A DNA stretch of 64,000 nucleotides from NCBI GenBank assembly GCA_038207585.1, contig JBBQZP010000006.1:1-64000 (forward strand), read 5' to 3'. The first letter of the stretch is position 1. Each line of letters starts with the position of its first letter. The notes under the pieces were generated by a model, which saw nothing but the letters and a program-made list of their open reading frames with translations, did no database searches and was not told the origin of the DNA. The DNA is from JBBQZP01 sp038207585. Lineage in GTDB: Bacteria; Pseudomonadota; Alphaproteobacteria; Rhodobacterales; Rhodobacteraceae. Shown here in pieces: positions 31,580 through 40,683 of the stretch. The translations under genes and the position numbers were made by a program.

Positions 31580-32592
31580 CCCCGGCCACCGGAACTGGTG
31601 CTGCCATTTTCGGCTGCACCGGACTGACGCTTGAACCGGATGAGGCTGCGTTCTTTCGCAGCGCTGATCCGTTCGGGTTCATCCTGTTTGCGCGCAACAT
31701 AGATACGCCCGACCAGCTGCGCCGCCTGACTGCCGATTTGCGCGGCGCGGTGGGCCGCGACGCGCCGGTGTTCGTCGATCAGGAAGGCGGGCGGGTGCAG
31801 CGCTTGCGCCCGCCGCATTGGCGCGACTGGGTGCCGCCGCATGACCTGATCACTTCCTGCGGGCCAAACGCTGCCCGAGCGCTGTGGCTGCAATACCGCA
31901 TCATCGCGGACGAGTTGCGCTCTGTGGGCATCGACGCCAACTGCGCGCCCTGTCTTGATGTGCTGACCTCTGCCACGCATCCGTTCCTGCGTAACCGCTG
32001 TTTTGGCGATGACGCAGGTGTAGTTACAACCCTTGGCCGGGCGGCGGCAGACGGGCATCTGGCGGGCGGCGTGCTGCCGGTGATCAAGCACATGCCGGGG
32101 CATGGCCGCGCCAATGCCGACACGCATCTGAACCTGCCGACCGTCACGGCGACCCCGGACGAACTGACCGCGCAGGACTTCGCGCCCTTTGCCGCCCTGC
32201 GCGATCTGCCGTTGGCGATGACCGCACATATTGTCTTTTCGGCTTATGATAGCAGCCCCGCCACCTGTTCTCCCTCGATGATCCGCGTCATCCGCGAAGA
32301 CATCGGCTTTCAGGGCCTTTTGATGACCGATGATATCGCGATGGAGGCTTTGTCGGGCACACTCGCCGAACGCACGGCGGCCTCGATTGCCGCAGGCTGC
32401 GACGTGGTTTTGCATTGCAACGGCACGCTGGCCGAACGCAATGGCGTGGCCGAAGCCGCCGGGTCCATGTCAACCACCACCCTTTCACGGGCGGCAAAGG
32501 CGCTGGATTGGCGCAAAACCCCCGAACCTGTTGACATTGCCGCGCTGGAGGCTGAATTTCTGGCACTCCAAAACGGGCAGGGGCATGGCTGA
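31576..32592 (+). CDS. nagZ: Beta-N-acetylhexosaminidase
   Basis: 338 residues, GH3 family. It removes GlcNAc from anhydromuropeptides in cytosolic peptidoglycan recycling. Motifs: FVDQEGGRVQRLRPP, KHMPGHGRANADTH with the catalytic histidine loop, and the nucleophile aspartate in LLMTDDIAMEAL. No signal peptide, as expected. ATGA overlap with the SPOR gene; the next start (scpA) lies inside its end. Confidence 0.95.
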   Translation: MTPATGTGAAIFGCTGLTLEPDEAAFFRSADPFGFILFARNIDTPDQLRRLTADLRGAVGRDAPVFVDQEGGRVQRLRPPHWRDWVPPHDLITSCGPNAARALWLQYRIIADELRSVGIDANCAPCLDVLTSATHPFLRNRCFGDDAGVVTTLGRAAADGHLAGGVLPVIKHMPGHGRANADTHLNLPTVTATPDELTAQDFAPFAALRDLPLAMTAHIVFSAYDSSPATCSPSMIRVIREDIGFQGLLMTDDIAMEALSGTLAERTAASIAAGCDVVLHCNGTLAERNGVAEAAGSMSTTTLSRAAKALDWRKTPEPVDIAALEAEFLALQNGQGHG

Positions 32593-33373
32593 CACTTGGG
32601 ATCAGACGGAACGGATCAGCGTTGAAGACCGCCTCGCCGCCGAGGCGCTGATTGTCGATGTTGACGGGTTCGAAGGGCCGCTTGACCTTTTGCTGATGCT
32701 GTCACGCACGCAAAAGGTTGATCTGCGCAAGATTTCGGTGCTGGACCTGGCCGAGCAGTATCTGGGTTTTGTCAACAAAGCCAAGGACCTGCGCATCGAA
32801 CTTGCGGCGGATTATCTGGTTATGGCGGCCTGGCTTGCCTATTTGAAATCGCGCCTTCTGCTGCCGCCTGACCCCACCGATGACGGCCCGACGGCGGGTG
32901 ATCTGGCCGCGCACCTTGCGTTTCAGCTTGAACGCCTGTCGGCGATGCGTGATGCGGCAGCACAGCTTATGGCGCGCGATCAGAAGGGGCGCGATTTTTT
33001 TGTGCGCGGCCTGCCCGAAGATGTGACCCGCCACCGCCGCGTGACGTATGGTGCGACCCTGATCGACCTGATGCGCGCCTATGCCCGCATCCGCACCAAG
33101 GATGAATTCCGCCCCTTCGTGATGGACCGCCAGAATGTCTTTACCATGGAGCAGGCGTTGGAGCGGATGCGCGGCCTGATCGGCTATGCCGGGGGCTGGA
33201 CCGATCTGGAAACATGGCTGCCCGACGGGTGGGAACTGCACCCCCAGCGCCGCCGCTCTGCCACCGCTGCACATTTCGCGGCCATGCTGGAGATGGCAAA
33301 ACGCGGCCAACTTGAAATCCGTCAGGGCGAGATGTTCGCGCCGATCCATATCCGCAAGCGCGAGGGGTCATGA
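32585..33373 (+). CDS. scpA: Segregation and condensation protein A
   Basis: 262 residues. ScpA is the kleisin that bridges SMC heads and binds ScpB in chromosome condensation. The N-terminal block FEGPLDLLLMLSRTQKVDL, then ISVLDLAEQYLGFV and YLVMAAWLAYLKSRLLLP are characteristic. The start at 32585 overlaps nagZ by 8 bases; a frame from 32330 runs inside nagZ and is not used. It overlaps scpB by 4 bases. Confidence 0.93.
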   Translation: MADTWDQTERISVEDRLAAEALIVDVDGFEGPLDLLLMLSRTQKVDLRKISVLDLAEQYLGFVNKAKDLRIELAADYLVMAAWLAYLKSRLLLPPDPTDDGPTAGDLAAHLAFQLERLSAMRDAAAQLMARDQKGRDFFVRGLPEDVTRHRRVTYGATLIDLMRAYARIRTKDEFRPFVMDRQNVFTMEQALERMRGLIGYAGGWTDLETWLPDGWELHPQRRRSATAAHFAAMLEMAKRGQLEIRQGEMFAPIHIRKREGS

Positions 33374-34014
33374 CCGACTCAGGCCTCCAGACCGAAAGCC
33401 TGTTCGCCGCCCCGCCCATGGGCGAGCAGGAACGCATGGTCGAGGCGATTCTGTTCGCCTCTGCCGATCCGGTGACGCTGGCCGAGCTTGTCGCGCGCAT
33501 GCCGCAGGGCTGCGATCCGGCCGAAGCTTTGGTGACCCTGCGCCGCAGGTACGAAGGGCGCGGCGTGCATCTGGTGCGCGTGGGCGATGCCTATGCGATG
33601 CGCACCGCCCCCGATCTGGGCATGCTGATGCGCAAGGAAACGGTCGAGCAGCGCAAACTTTCCCGCGCGGCGATTGAAACGCTGGCGATCGTCGCCTACC
33701 ACCAACCCGTCACCCGCGCCGAGATAGAGGAAATTCGCGGGGTCGCCGTCAGTCGTGGCACCGTTGATCAACTTCTGGAACTGGACTGGATTCGCTTTGG
33801 CCGCCGTCGTATGACTCCGGGGCGACCGGTGACGTTTGTGGTGACGGAAGGCTTTCTGGATCACTTCGGGCTGGAATCGGCGCGCGACTTGCCGGGTCTG
33901 AAAGACCTGCGGGCGGCGGGCCTGCTGGACAACCGGCCGTTGCCGGGGGCCGAACCTGCCGACGACGATGAGGATGAGGCCGTCACCGGCCAGAGCGAAC
34001 TATTCGAAGATTGA
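33370..34014 (+). CDS. scpB: Segregation and condensation protein B
   Basis: 214 residues. Two winged-helix domains: EQERMVEAILFASADPVTLAELVARMP and LSRAAIETLAIVAYHQPVTRAEIEEIRG followed by the conserved block ending VTFVVTEGFLDHFGL. It binds ScpA in the SMC complex. The acidic C-terminal tail (ADDDEDEAV) is common in alphaproteobacteria. Confidence 0.94.
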   Translation: MTDSGLQTESLFAAPPMGEQERMVEAILFASADPVTLAELVARMPQGCDPAEALVTLRRRYEGRGVHLVRVGDAYAMRTAPDLGMLMRKETVEQRKLSRAAIETLAIVAYHQPVTRAEIEEIRGVAVSRGTVDQLLELDWIRFGRRRMTPGRPVTFVVTEGFLDHFGLESARDLPGLKDLRAAGLLDNRPLPGAEPADDDEDEAVTGQSELFED

Positions 34015-34024
34015 GGGAACGGCG

Positions 34025-34231
34025 ATGGATTTCGGACGCATTATCAACATGATCGTCAATATGTTCGTCCGCAAGGCGGTGAACAAGGGCATCAATTCAG
34101 GCATCAATTATGTCTCGAACCGGGGCAAACCGTCGGGAACATCCTCGGGGCCAGATCTTGCCCCCGGTGCCCGCGATGCCGCCAAACGCGCCCGCAAGGC
34201 CGCACGCATCACCCGGCGCATCGGGCGTTAG
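34025..34231 (+). CDS. Small basic protein after scpB, unknown function
   Basis: 68 residues. The first third (MDFGRIINMIVNMFVRKAVN) is amphipathic, the middle is Ser/Gly-rich and the end is strongly basic (AKRARKAARITRRIGR). Similar short ORFs follow scpB in related genomes. The start at 34025 has GAGGGAAC upstream and lies 10 bases after scpB, so it is probably the last gene of that operon. I cannot assign a function. Confidence 0.65.
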   Translation: MDFGRIINMIVNMFVRKAVNKGINSGINYVSNRGKPSGTSSGPDLAPGARDAAKRARKAARITRRIGR

Positions 34232-34366
34232 GCGTTTTTTCGCCAACATCGGCCGTCATACCCCATCTGCGGTATGCGCGGCGCGCTGCTGATCCCTACT
34301 CTGATGCCATTGGCTAAATCCTGATTTTCCGCCAGTCGCGCGGGCAATGGTTCAAGGTGTTTTCAG

Positions 34367-34807
34367 ATGTGTTTGCGCACTCCCAAAGAGCGCGCGCTTC
34401 AGATATTCTGTCTGGAGAGCGGTGGATTTCTGTTCATATCGCCGCTCTATGCGTGGCTTTTTCAAGTGACTTTGCGCGAGACGCTGGCCCTGATTTTGAC
34501 ATTGAGCGTGATCGAAGTGATCTGGTCGATCGTCTATAATACCGCATTCGACTGGCTGCATTTCCGCGCCAGTGGTCGCGTCGCAAGCGAGCGTTGCACG
34601 CTGTTGCGGTTTGTTCAGGCATTGGGGCAAGAGGTGTCAGCGATGTTGCTTACCGTGCCGGTTCTGATCTGGATGGGCGGGTTTGACCTGCGCGAGGCGG
34701 TGCTGGTCGATCTGGGGCTTACAGCGGTCTATGTGGGCTATCTGTACGTGTTCCACCTGACCTATGATCGTCTGCGACCGGTGAAAGCTCAGGTCGAAAC
34801 AGCGTGA
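34367..34807 (+). CDS. PACE-family efflux transporter
   Basis: 146 residues with four membrane helices (about 17-35, 41-60, 84-104, 112-132) arranged as two bacterial-transmembrane-pair repeats. The start RTPKERALQIFCLESGGFLF and the second repeat RFVQALGQEVSAMLLTVPVLIW match the AceI (chlorhexidine/polyamine) family; a conserved Glu lies in each odd helix region. It expels cationic compounds by proton exchange. It is convergent with the dcd gene and separate from the scp operon. Confidence 0.83.
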   Translation: MCLRTPKERALQIFCLESGGFLFISPLYAWLFQVTLRETLALILTLSVIEVIWSIVYNTAFDWLHFRASGRVASERCTLLRFVQALGQEVSAMLLTVPVLIWMGGFDLREAVLVDLGLTAVYVGYLYVFHLTYDRLRPVKAQVETA

Positions 34808-34813
34808 TCGTGC

Positions 34814-35890
34814 CTAGCGGAAATGCTTGGAAAGCTTCAGCCCCTGACCCTGATAATTCGACGCCATATCCGCTCCGTAAAGCATGTCGGGGCGTTCCGA
34901 CATCGCCTCGTAAACGAGTCGGCCCACGACCTGCCCGTGCTCCAGCACAAAGGGCGCCTCGTGGCAGCGCACCTCAAGCACGCCACGCGACCCAGCCCCG
35001 CCTGCGGCAGAATGGCCGAAACCGGGGTCAAAAAAGCCCGCGTAATGCACCCGGAATTCGCCCACCATGGCAAGGTATGGTGCCATTTCGGCGGCATAAT
35101 CCGGGGGTATCGTCACCGCCTCGCGGCTGACCAGAATGTAGAACGCGCCGGGGTCAAGGATGATGCGGGCATCGGTCGTGCGGACCTCTTCCCAGAACTC
35201 GGCGGCGGGGTAATGCGCGATCTTTTCTAGGTCGATCACGCCGGTATGGGGCTTGGCGCGGTATCCGACCAGATCGCCCGAGGCTGGGTGCAGGTCCACC
35301 GAAAAGCCAAGCCCGCCTGCAATGACCGGCGTGCCGTTGACCAGCGGTTCGCGGGCATGAAGCGCTGCAAGATCATCGTCCGACAAGACCGCTTGCCCCA
35401 TGCGAAACCTGATCTGGTTCAGCCGCATGCCGGGCCGCACCAGCACCGAAAAGCTGCGCGGGCAAACCTCGGCATACAAGGGGCCAGTGTAACCTTCTGG
35501 AATCCGGTCGAATTCAACGCCGCCGTCCAGCACGGTGCGGGTCAGCAGATCAAGCCTTCCGGTCGAGGATTTGGCATTGGCGACCGCCGTGATACCAGCG
35601 GGCAGGGCCAGCCGCTCCATCAATGGAATCACATAGACGCAGCCCTTTTCCAGCACAGCGCCACCCGCAAGATCAACCTTGTGCATGCCGAATTCGGAAA
35701 TGCGGTCCTCAACCGTGCGGCCCTTGCCAGCCAGGAACGATGCGCGCACGCGGTAGGCCACGCTGCCCAAACGCAGATCAAGGCTTGCGGGTTGGATTTG
35801 GGCCGGGATAACGGCGGGGTTGGCTGAAATGGACCCATCGGCAATCAGCCGCCTGATCGTCTGTGCCGCCAGAACCCCCGGTTTCGTCAT
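34814..35890 (-). CDS. dcd: Two-domain dCTP deaminase (2'-deoxycytidine 5'-triphosphate deaminase)
   Basis: 358 residues, about twice the length of E. coli Dcd. Two tandem dUTPase-like folds can be seen: residues about 20-170 (IQPASLDLRLGSVAYRV, NAKSSTGRLDL) and about 190-350 (IPPDYAAEMAPYLAMVGEFRV then HYAGFFDPGFG). This long form is the usual one in Rhodobacterales. It deaminates dCTP to dUTP for dTMP synthesis. Start at 35890 with GGGGGAAGCC upstream. tRNA-Pro lies upstream on the same strand. Confidence 0.9.
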   Translation of the reverse strand: MTKPGVLAAQTIRRLIADGSISANPAVIPAQIQPASLDLRLGSVAYRVRASFLAGKGRTVEDRISEFGMHKVDLAGGAVLEKGCVYVIPLMERLALPAGITAVANAKSSTGRLDLLTRTVLDGGVEFDRIPEGYTGPLYAEVCPRSFSVLVRPGMRLNQIRFRMGQAVLSDDDLAALHAREPLVNGTPVIAGGLGFSVDLHPASGDLVGYRAKPHTGVIDLEKIAHYPAAEFWEEVRTTDARIILDPGAFYILVSREAVTIPPDYAAEMAPYLAMVGEFRVHYAGFFDPGFGHSAAGGAGSRGVLEVRCHEAPFVLEHGQVVGRLVYEAMSERPDMLYGADMASNYQGQGLKLSKHFR

Positions 35891-35967
35891 GGCTTCCCCC
35901 AGAATCCCTTGCCCAAGAATGCGAACCGCCCGCGCCTTGTTGCCAAGGGCGGGCGGTGTTCGGTTTT

Positions 35968-36045
35968 GGTCGGGCCGGTGAGATTCGAACTCACGACCTT
36001 CCGCCCCCCAGACGGACGCGCTAACCAGGCTGCGCCACGGCCCGA
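35968..36045 (-). tRNA. tRNA-Pro (anticodon GGG)
   Basis: 78 bases including an encoded CCA end. On the minus strand the acceptor arm CGGGCCG pairs with CGGCCCG, the D loop contains GGTTAGCG, the anticodon loop is CTGGGGG (anticodon GGG) and the T loop is GTTCGAATC. C1-G72 is as expected for proline tRNA. Confidence 0.95.
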
Positions 36046-36099
36046 CACCGCGTCTTCATAACGATATTGCAGGCCGGGGCAAGCCTCAAAGCGCACCGA

Positions 36100-37044
36100 T
36101 CAGCGCGCGCCCGGACGGGCCGCGCCCACCATCCGCTCGCGCAACGCCAAAAGCCGTGCGTGCAGGGGGCGCAGGCGGTCTTGCCGGGCGATCAGACCCT
36201 CGGCGTCCAGGCCGCGCAGCACTGTCGGAAGCCAGTTTTCTGTTCCCCCGGCCTCTGGTTCCGGTGTTTCAGCCCCACGCGATGGCGGCCAGACATCGGC
36301 TTGGTCTGGCGACCATGCGGGCGGCGGGGCAGTGTCAAAAAGATCAAACGGCTGGCCTGACGGGGCCGCATCATCTTGCAGGGCAGGGCTGTCGGGTGTG
36401 TCATACTGTGCGGGTTCCGGTGCATCCTGCGTCAGGTCTGAACCGAGTGCGGCGTCAGATGACAGTTCGGCGGCAGCGTCGTCAAAACTCAGGTCAGCGT
36501 CCGCGGCAACGATGTCGTGCCCGGCAACCTCTGCATCATCAAACGGCAGGTCGCTGGCGGTTGTCCCGGCACGGATGACAGGATCTTCATCCGCCGCCTG
36601 ATCACCAACCGCAATGTCTTCATCATCGGCAAGCGGCACCGTGTCAGCATCATCGGGAACCGCAATCTGTGCAGGTTCGCGCACCCGGTCGGTCAAATCG
36701 AACACCTGCGCAGATGCAGGCTCGCGGGATGATGCCTGCGCGGCGGCAACGGCGTCAAATGCATCGGGGCCATCGTCTTCGGTCAAACCGGCGACATGGC
36801 GCACACCTTGTTCGCGCAGCACTTTCTGCACGCCGCGAATGGTCATGCCTTCGTCGTGCAGCAGTCTGCGAATTCCGGCAAGCAAGGCCACATCCGACGG
36901 GCGGTAATAGCGCCGCCCGCCCGCACGCTTGACCGGCTTGATCTGCGGAAAACGGCTTTCCCAGAACCGCAGCACATGCGCGGGCGTGTCCAGATGGTCG
37001 GCGACCTCGCTGATGGTGCGGAAGGCCTCGGCTGATTTATCCAC
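36100..37044 (-). CDS. MerR-family regulator next to ihfA
   Basis: 314 residues with a GTG start and GGAGG 11 bases upstream. The N-terminal MerR winged helix (FRTISEVADHLDTPAHVLRF then WESRFPQIKPVKRAGGRRYY) is followed by a helical segment with IRRLLHDEGMTIRGVQKVL. The middle is a long acidic Ala/Asp-rich linker (about 95-260) with no known domain, and the end is basic. The protein is much longer than typical MerR sensors; effector and targets are unknown. It is 14 bp downstream of ihfA, an arrangement common in alphaproteobacteria. Confidence 0.9.
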   Translation of the reverse strand: MDKSAEAFRTISEVADHLDTPAHVLRFWESRFPQIKPVKRAGGRRYYRPSDVALLAGIRRLLHDEGMTIRGVQKVLREQGVRHVAGLTEDDGPDAFDAVAAAQASSREPASAQVFDLTDRVREPAQIAVPDDADTVPLADDEDIAVGDQAADEDPVIRAGTTASDLPFDDAEVAGHDIVAADADLSFDDAAAELSSDAALGSDLTQDAPEPAQYDTPDSPALQDDAAPSGQPFDLFDTAPPPAWSPDQADVWPPSRGAETPEPEAGGTENWLPTVLRGLDAEGLIARQDRLRPLHARLLALRERMVGAARPGAR

Positions 37045-37058
37045 CCGGCGGCCTCCGC

Positions 37059-37364
37059 TTAACCTGCGCGGCCCTTGGCCACGCTGTCTTTCATCAGATG
37101 CGAGGGGCGGAAGGTCAGCACACGGCGCGGGCTGATCGGCACCTCATCCCCGGTCTTCGGGTTGCGGCCGACTCGGGCCGATTTGTCGCGCACCGAAAAC
37201 GTGCCGAAGGACGAGATTTTAACCGTCTCGCCGCTGGCCAGTGCGTCAGACATATGCGTCAGCACGGTTTCGACCAGTTGCGCGCTTTCATTGCGCGACA
37301 GGCCGACTTCGCGAAACACCGCCTCGCTCAGGTCCATGCGTGTCAGGGTCTTTTCACTCATCAT
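37059..37364 (-). CDS. ihfA: Integration host factor alpha subunit
   Basis: 101 residues. This DNA-bending protein pairs with IhfB. Blocks: TLTRMDLSEAVFREVGLSR, VKISSFGTFSVRDKSARVGR, the arm proline region NPKTGDEVPISPRRVLTFRP and the end HLMKDSV. GGGGGGAT precedes two close ATG codons (37364, 37361). Part of the rpmF-plsX-fabH-ihfA-merR cluster; 102 bp separate it from fabH, so it may have its own promoter. Confidence 0.95.
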   Translation of the reverse strand: MMSEKTLTRMDLSEAVFREVGLSRNESAQLVETVLTHMSDALASGETVKISSFGTFSVRDKSARVGRNPKTGDEVPISPRRVLTFRPSHLMKDSVAKGRAG

Positions 37365-37466
37365 ATCCCCCCGGATTTTTGGGAAGGATGCGGTGTTTGA
37401 ATTTACGAGTCAATATCAACCACTTGGAACGGGTTGTTTCAGTGCGATGAAAGCGAACTTTCGCGC

Positions 37467-38438
37467 CTACCAGCGCAGAACGACGGCCCCCCAGGCCAAT
37501 CCGCCGCCGATCGCCTCGGTCACGATCAGATCGCCGGGCTTGATCTGGCCCCGTTGCACACCCACCGACAGGGCAAGGGGAATCGATGCGGCGGAGGTAT
37601 TTCCATGATCCTGCACGGTGACGACGACCCGTTCCATCGGCACCTGCATACGTTGCGCGGTGCCACTGATGATGCGCAGATTGGCCTGATGCGGCACGAT
37701 CCAGTCGACATCGCCGCTGGTAAGCCCCGCCTTTTCCAGCGCCAGATGGGCGGTGGAGGCCAGCTTTTCGATGGCATGGCGGAACACTTCCTTGCCCAGC
37801 ATCCGCAGATGCCCGGTGGTGCCGGTCGAGGTGCCGCCATCGACGTAAAGAATATCCTTGTAGCGCCCGTCCGAGTTCAAATCACTGGACAGGATGCCCC
37901 GGTCGGCGGTGGTGCCCGAACCCTCCGCCGCCTCCAGCACCAAAGCGCCTGCGCCGTCGCCGAACAGAACGCAGGTCGTGCGGTCGTTCCAATCCATCAG
38001 GCGGCTGAAGGTTTCGGCCCCGATCACCAGCACGCGCCGCGCCGACCCCGACAGGATCAGCGCATTGGCGTTGGTCAGCGCGAACACGAACCCCGCGCAG
38101 ACCGCCTGCACGTCAAAAGCAAAGCCGCGCGTCATGCCCAGATTGGCCTGAACCATTGTCGCCACGGCGGGAAAGGTCAGATCGGGGGTCGAGGTCGCGA
38201 CGATGATCGCGTCAATGTCGTCAGCCGTTATCCCGGCATTGGCAAGGGCGGCAACAGCGGCACGGGTCGCAAGGTCAGACGTCATCTGCCCTTCGGCCGC
38301 GAAATGCCGACGCTCGATCCCCGAGCGCGAGCGGATCCATTCATCCGAGGTTTCCACCAGTGATTCGAGTTCCGCGTTCGGAACCACCCGGTCCGGCAGG
38401 TAATGCCCGACGCCTTTGACGACTGCGCGTAGGGTCAT
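37467..38438 (-). CDS. fabH: Beta-ketoacyl-ACP synthase III
   Basis: 323 residues. It condenses acetyl-CoA with malonyl-ACP to start fatty-acid synthesis. Catalytic triad: C114 in DVQAVCAGF, the histidine in WIVPHQANLRI and the asparagine in HGNTSAASIPLAL. Start overlaps the plsX stop by 4 bases (ATGA). Confidence 0.97.
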   Translation of the reverse strand: MTLRAVVKGVGHYLPDRVVPNAELESLVETSDEWIRSRSGIERRHFAAEGQMTSDLATRAAVAALANAGITADDIDAIIVATSTPDLTFPAVATMVQANLGMTRGFAFDVQAVCAGFVFALTNANALILSGSARRVLVIGAETFSRLMDWNDRTTCVLFGDGAGALVLEAAEGSGTTADRGILSSDLNSDGRYKDILYVDGGTSTGTTGHLRMLGKEVFRHAIEKLASTAHLALEKAGLTSGDVDWIVPHQANLRIISGTAQRMQVPMERVVVTVQDHGNTSAASIPLALSVGVQRGQIKPGDLIVTEAIGGGLAWGAVVLRW

Positions 38439-39532
38439 TTGGCGGTTTCCTGTTCTGGGGGCGTGGCCTGACCGGTTGCTGCGGTCGATGCAAGACGGGC
38501 CGCAAGGCGATCCTGAAACCCCGATTGTGCAAGCTGGAACGCCAGTTTGATGGCGGCCGAAACGCCCGTAGCATCGGCGGCCCCGTGCGATTTCACCACC
38601 GTGCCGTTCAGCCCCAGAAACACGCCACCGTTCTGGCGGCGCGGATCTATCCGCTTTTGCAGACGTTTCAGCGACGCCAGCGCCAGAAGGGCCGCGAATT
38701 TCGACAGGAACGTGGCGTTGAATGCCTCACGCAGGAAATCCGCGATCAGTTTCGCGGTGCCTTCGCCGGTTTTCAGCGCGATGTTGCCGGTGAAACCATC
38801 GGTCACGATCACATCGCAGCGGCTGCCGGAAATATCGCCACCCTCAACAAAACCGACGAATTGATAGCCGCCCGCCTCGGCGGCATCAGTCATTTTTTCA
38901 TGCGCCTCTTTCAACTCGGCGCGGCCTTTGTGTTCTTCGGTGCCGACGTTCAGCAAGCCAACGCGGGGCCGTTCCAAACCAAGGCTGTTTCGGGCATAAA
39001 CCGCGCCCATCGTGGCATATTGCAGGAAATCCCCGGCGTCAGCTTTTATGTCGGCGCCCACGTCCAGCATCACGTTGAAGCCTGCGGGGTTGCGCGACGG
39101 CCAGAAACAGGCAATCGCCGGGCGGTTCACGCCGGGCAGGCGGCGCAGGCGGATCACCGAAACCGCCATAAGCGCGCCGGTATTGCCGCACGACACCGCA
39201 ACCGTCGCCTCACCTTCGCGCACGCTTTCGATGCACGACCACATTGATGTGCCCTCGCCGTGGCGCATAACCTGACTGGGCTTGTCGTGCATCGTCACCA
39301 CGCGGGGCGCATGACGGATGGTACAGCGCCCATCCAGTTCGCGACGCTTGGACACTAAGGGCGCAAGAATCGCTTCGTCACCGTGCAGGATGAAGGCAAT
39401 ATCTGAGTTTTTGGCAGCGGATTCGACGCAACCGGCAACAACTGCTGCCGGCCCGTGATCACTGCCCATCGCATCAACGGAAATGACGAAACGCTGCGCG
39501 CCCTGAGCCGGAAGTTTTGTTCCGTTCGCCAT
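38435..39532 (-). CDS. plsX: Phosphate acyltransferase PlsX
   Basis: 365 residues. It makes acyl-phosphate from acyl-ACP for phospholipid synthesis. Motifs: ISVDAMGSDHGPAAVVAG, VSCGNTGALMAVSVIRLRR, LLNVGTEEHKGRAELKEAHE and DVIVTDGFTGNIALKTGEG. It lies between rpmF (26 bases upstream) and fabH. The protein is slightly longer than average because of a Gln/Thr-rich tail. Confidence 0.96.
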   Translation of the reverse strand: MANGTKLPAQGAQRFVISVDAMGSDHGPAAVVAGCVESAAKNSDIAFILHGDEAILAPLVSKRRELDGRCTIRHAPRVVTMHDKPSQVMRHGEGTSMWSCIESVREGEATVAVSCGNTGALMAVSVIRLRRLPGVNRPAIACFWPSRNPAGFNVMLDVGADIKADAGDFLQYATMGAVYARNSLGLERPRVGLLNVGTEEHKGRAELKEAHEKMTDAAEAGGYQFVGFVEGGDISGSRCDVIVTDGFTGNIALKTGEGTAKLIADFLREAFNATFLSKFAALLALASLKRLQKRIDPRRQNGGVFLGLNGTVVKSHGAADATGVSAAIKLAFQLAQSGFQDRLAARLASTAATGQATPPEQETAK

Positions 39533-39558
39533 GGGATGCAGCGTCTCTGCCGCGCGAC

Positions 39559-39765
39559 TTACGCCGCGTCTTCGTCCAGATCGACCTCTTTAGTGGTCGC
39601 AACAACTTCGCGCGCGTCATAGTGGCCGCAGGCACCACAAACGTGATGCGGGCGCTTCAACTCGCCGCAATTGGCGCATTCAGCGGGGTTCGATGCCACC
39701 AGAGCATCATGCGAACGGCGCATGTTGCGCTTGGATTTGGTGACTCGGTTCTGCGGGACAGCCAT
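39559..39765 (-). CDS. rpmF: Ribosomal protein bL32
   Basis: 68 residues. MAVPQNRVTKSKRNMRRSHD is the invariant start; the zinc-ribbon cysteines C-x2-C (CANCG) and C-x2-C (CGACGHY) are present. An acidic tail (DLDEDAA) ends it. It lies upstream of plsX, as usual in bacteria; a 171-bp gap separates it from yceD, in which I see no other gene. Confidence 0.97.
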   Translation of the reverse strand: MAVPQNRVTKSKRNMRRSHDALVASNPAECANCGELKRPHHVCGACGHYDAREVVATTKEVDLDEDAA

Positions 39766-39936
39766 GTCTCGACCTCAGGTTATGAAGGGGTAAACCCCTG
39801 ATTTAGTTCTGCGAAATGTCCATCGCTGCGTGATCGCAGAAGGCCCGTTCCGCCATGTAAGCGAGGCGCGGAACATACTGGCTTTCTGCCCCGGCGCAAG
39901 TGTTTTCTACAGGTTGTTCCGGGCCATGCAACGCCG

Positions 39937-40506
39937 TCAGCTTTCGCCGCCGGTCCCGCCACCCTGCGCCTTTGCGACCAGCCCCGCAAGTCCCGCAAAG
40001 GGGCGCAGATCATCGTCACGCAAAGGCGTTGTGCCGGGCTCGGCAAAGGCCGCCTCGCCCAACTCTGCCCCCGGCGCGCGCGGATAAAGCGGCAGCGCCA
40101 GCGCCAGCGCCTCGACCGCGACGGCCCCGGCGTCGATGATCTCGGGCAGGGGTTCGGCGGTGTCATCCTCTGGGATTTCGACCTCATCCGCGTCGGTCAG
40201 CGCCATATCGGCCAGATAGCGCCGTGTGACTTTCTCGCTGATTTTTGTGACCACAGGTGCAAGGGTGATGCCGCAGGGCTGTTCGACCGTTGCGATCAGA
40301 TCGGCCACCAGTTCGAAATCACGTTTGCCCAAGGCATGTATCTCGCCCCGGAAGCGCAGCCCAGACACGGCGGTGATGTCCAGAAGGGCCGCAATCAACG
40401 TGCGCGCCGCCGCATCGGGGCGCAAATCGAAATGCGTGGCCTTGCGCGCGGGCAAGGCGGCAGTACGGTAAGGCTGCGACAGCGGCAGATCGGCGGGAGG
40501 GTGCAT
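39937..40506 (-). CDS. DUF177 (YceD-family) protein
   Basis: 189 residues. YceD proteins are encoded before rpmF in most bacteria and act in 23S rRNA and large-subunit maturation. Family features here: FDLRPDAAARTLIAALLDITAV, FRGEIHALGKRDFELVADL, the block VEQPCGITLAPVVTKISEKV and the acidic EVEIPEDDTAEPLP. The second half carries the usual VAVEALALALPLYPR. It is divergent from bamE. Confidence 0.85.
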   Translation of the reverse strand: MHPPADLPLSQPYRTAALPARKATHFDLRPDAAARTLIAALLDITAVSGLRFRGEIHALGKRDFELVADLIATVEQPCGITLAPVVTKISEKVTRRYLADMALTDADEVEIPEDDTAEPLPEIIDAGAVAVEALALALPLYPRAPGAELGEAAFAEPGTTPLRDDDLRPFAGLAGLVAKAQGGGTGGES

Positions 40507-40683
40507 GGATCAGTCTCCTATGGCGGCTTGGGCGTCGGCCAGGGCGTCGGGCAGGGGAACGGCCCCACGTTCCTTTCTTGAACACTTGGCGATCCTTCTG
40601 TAAGCCAAAGGGCAAGACCGGATGCGGCCAGATGTGCCTGCTTTGGGAATATGGGGCGCAGGCCCGGCTGACAAGAGGGTGGA

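Noticed and set aside
35968..36045. tRNA-Pro as a site for an integrated element
   Set aside because: No integrase, no repeated tRNA 3' end and only core genes on both sides.
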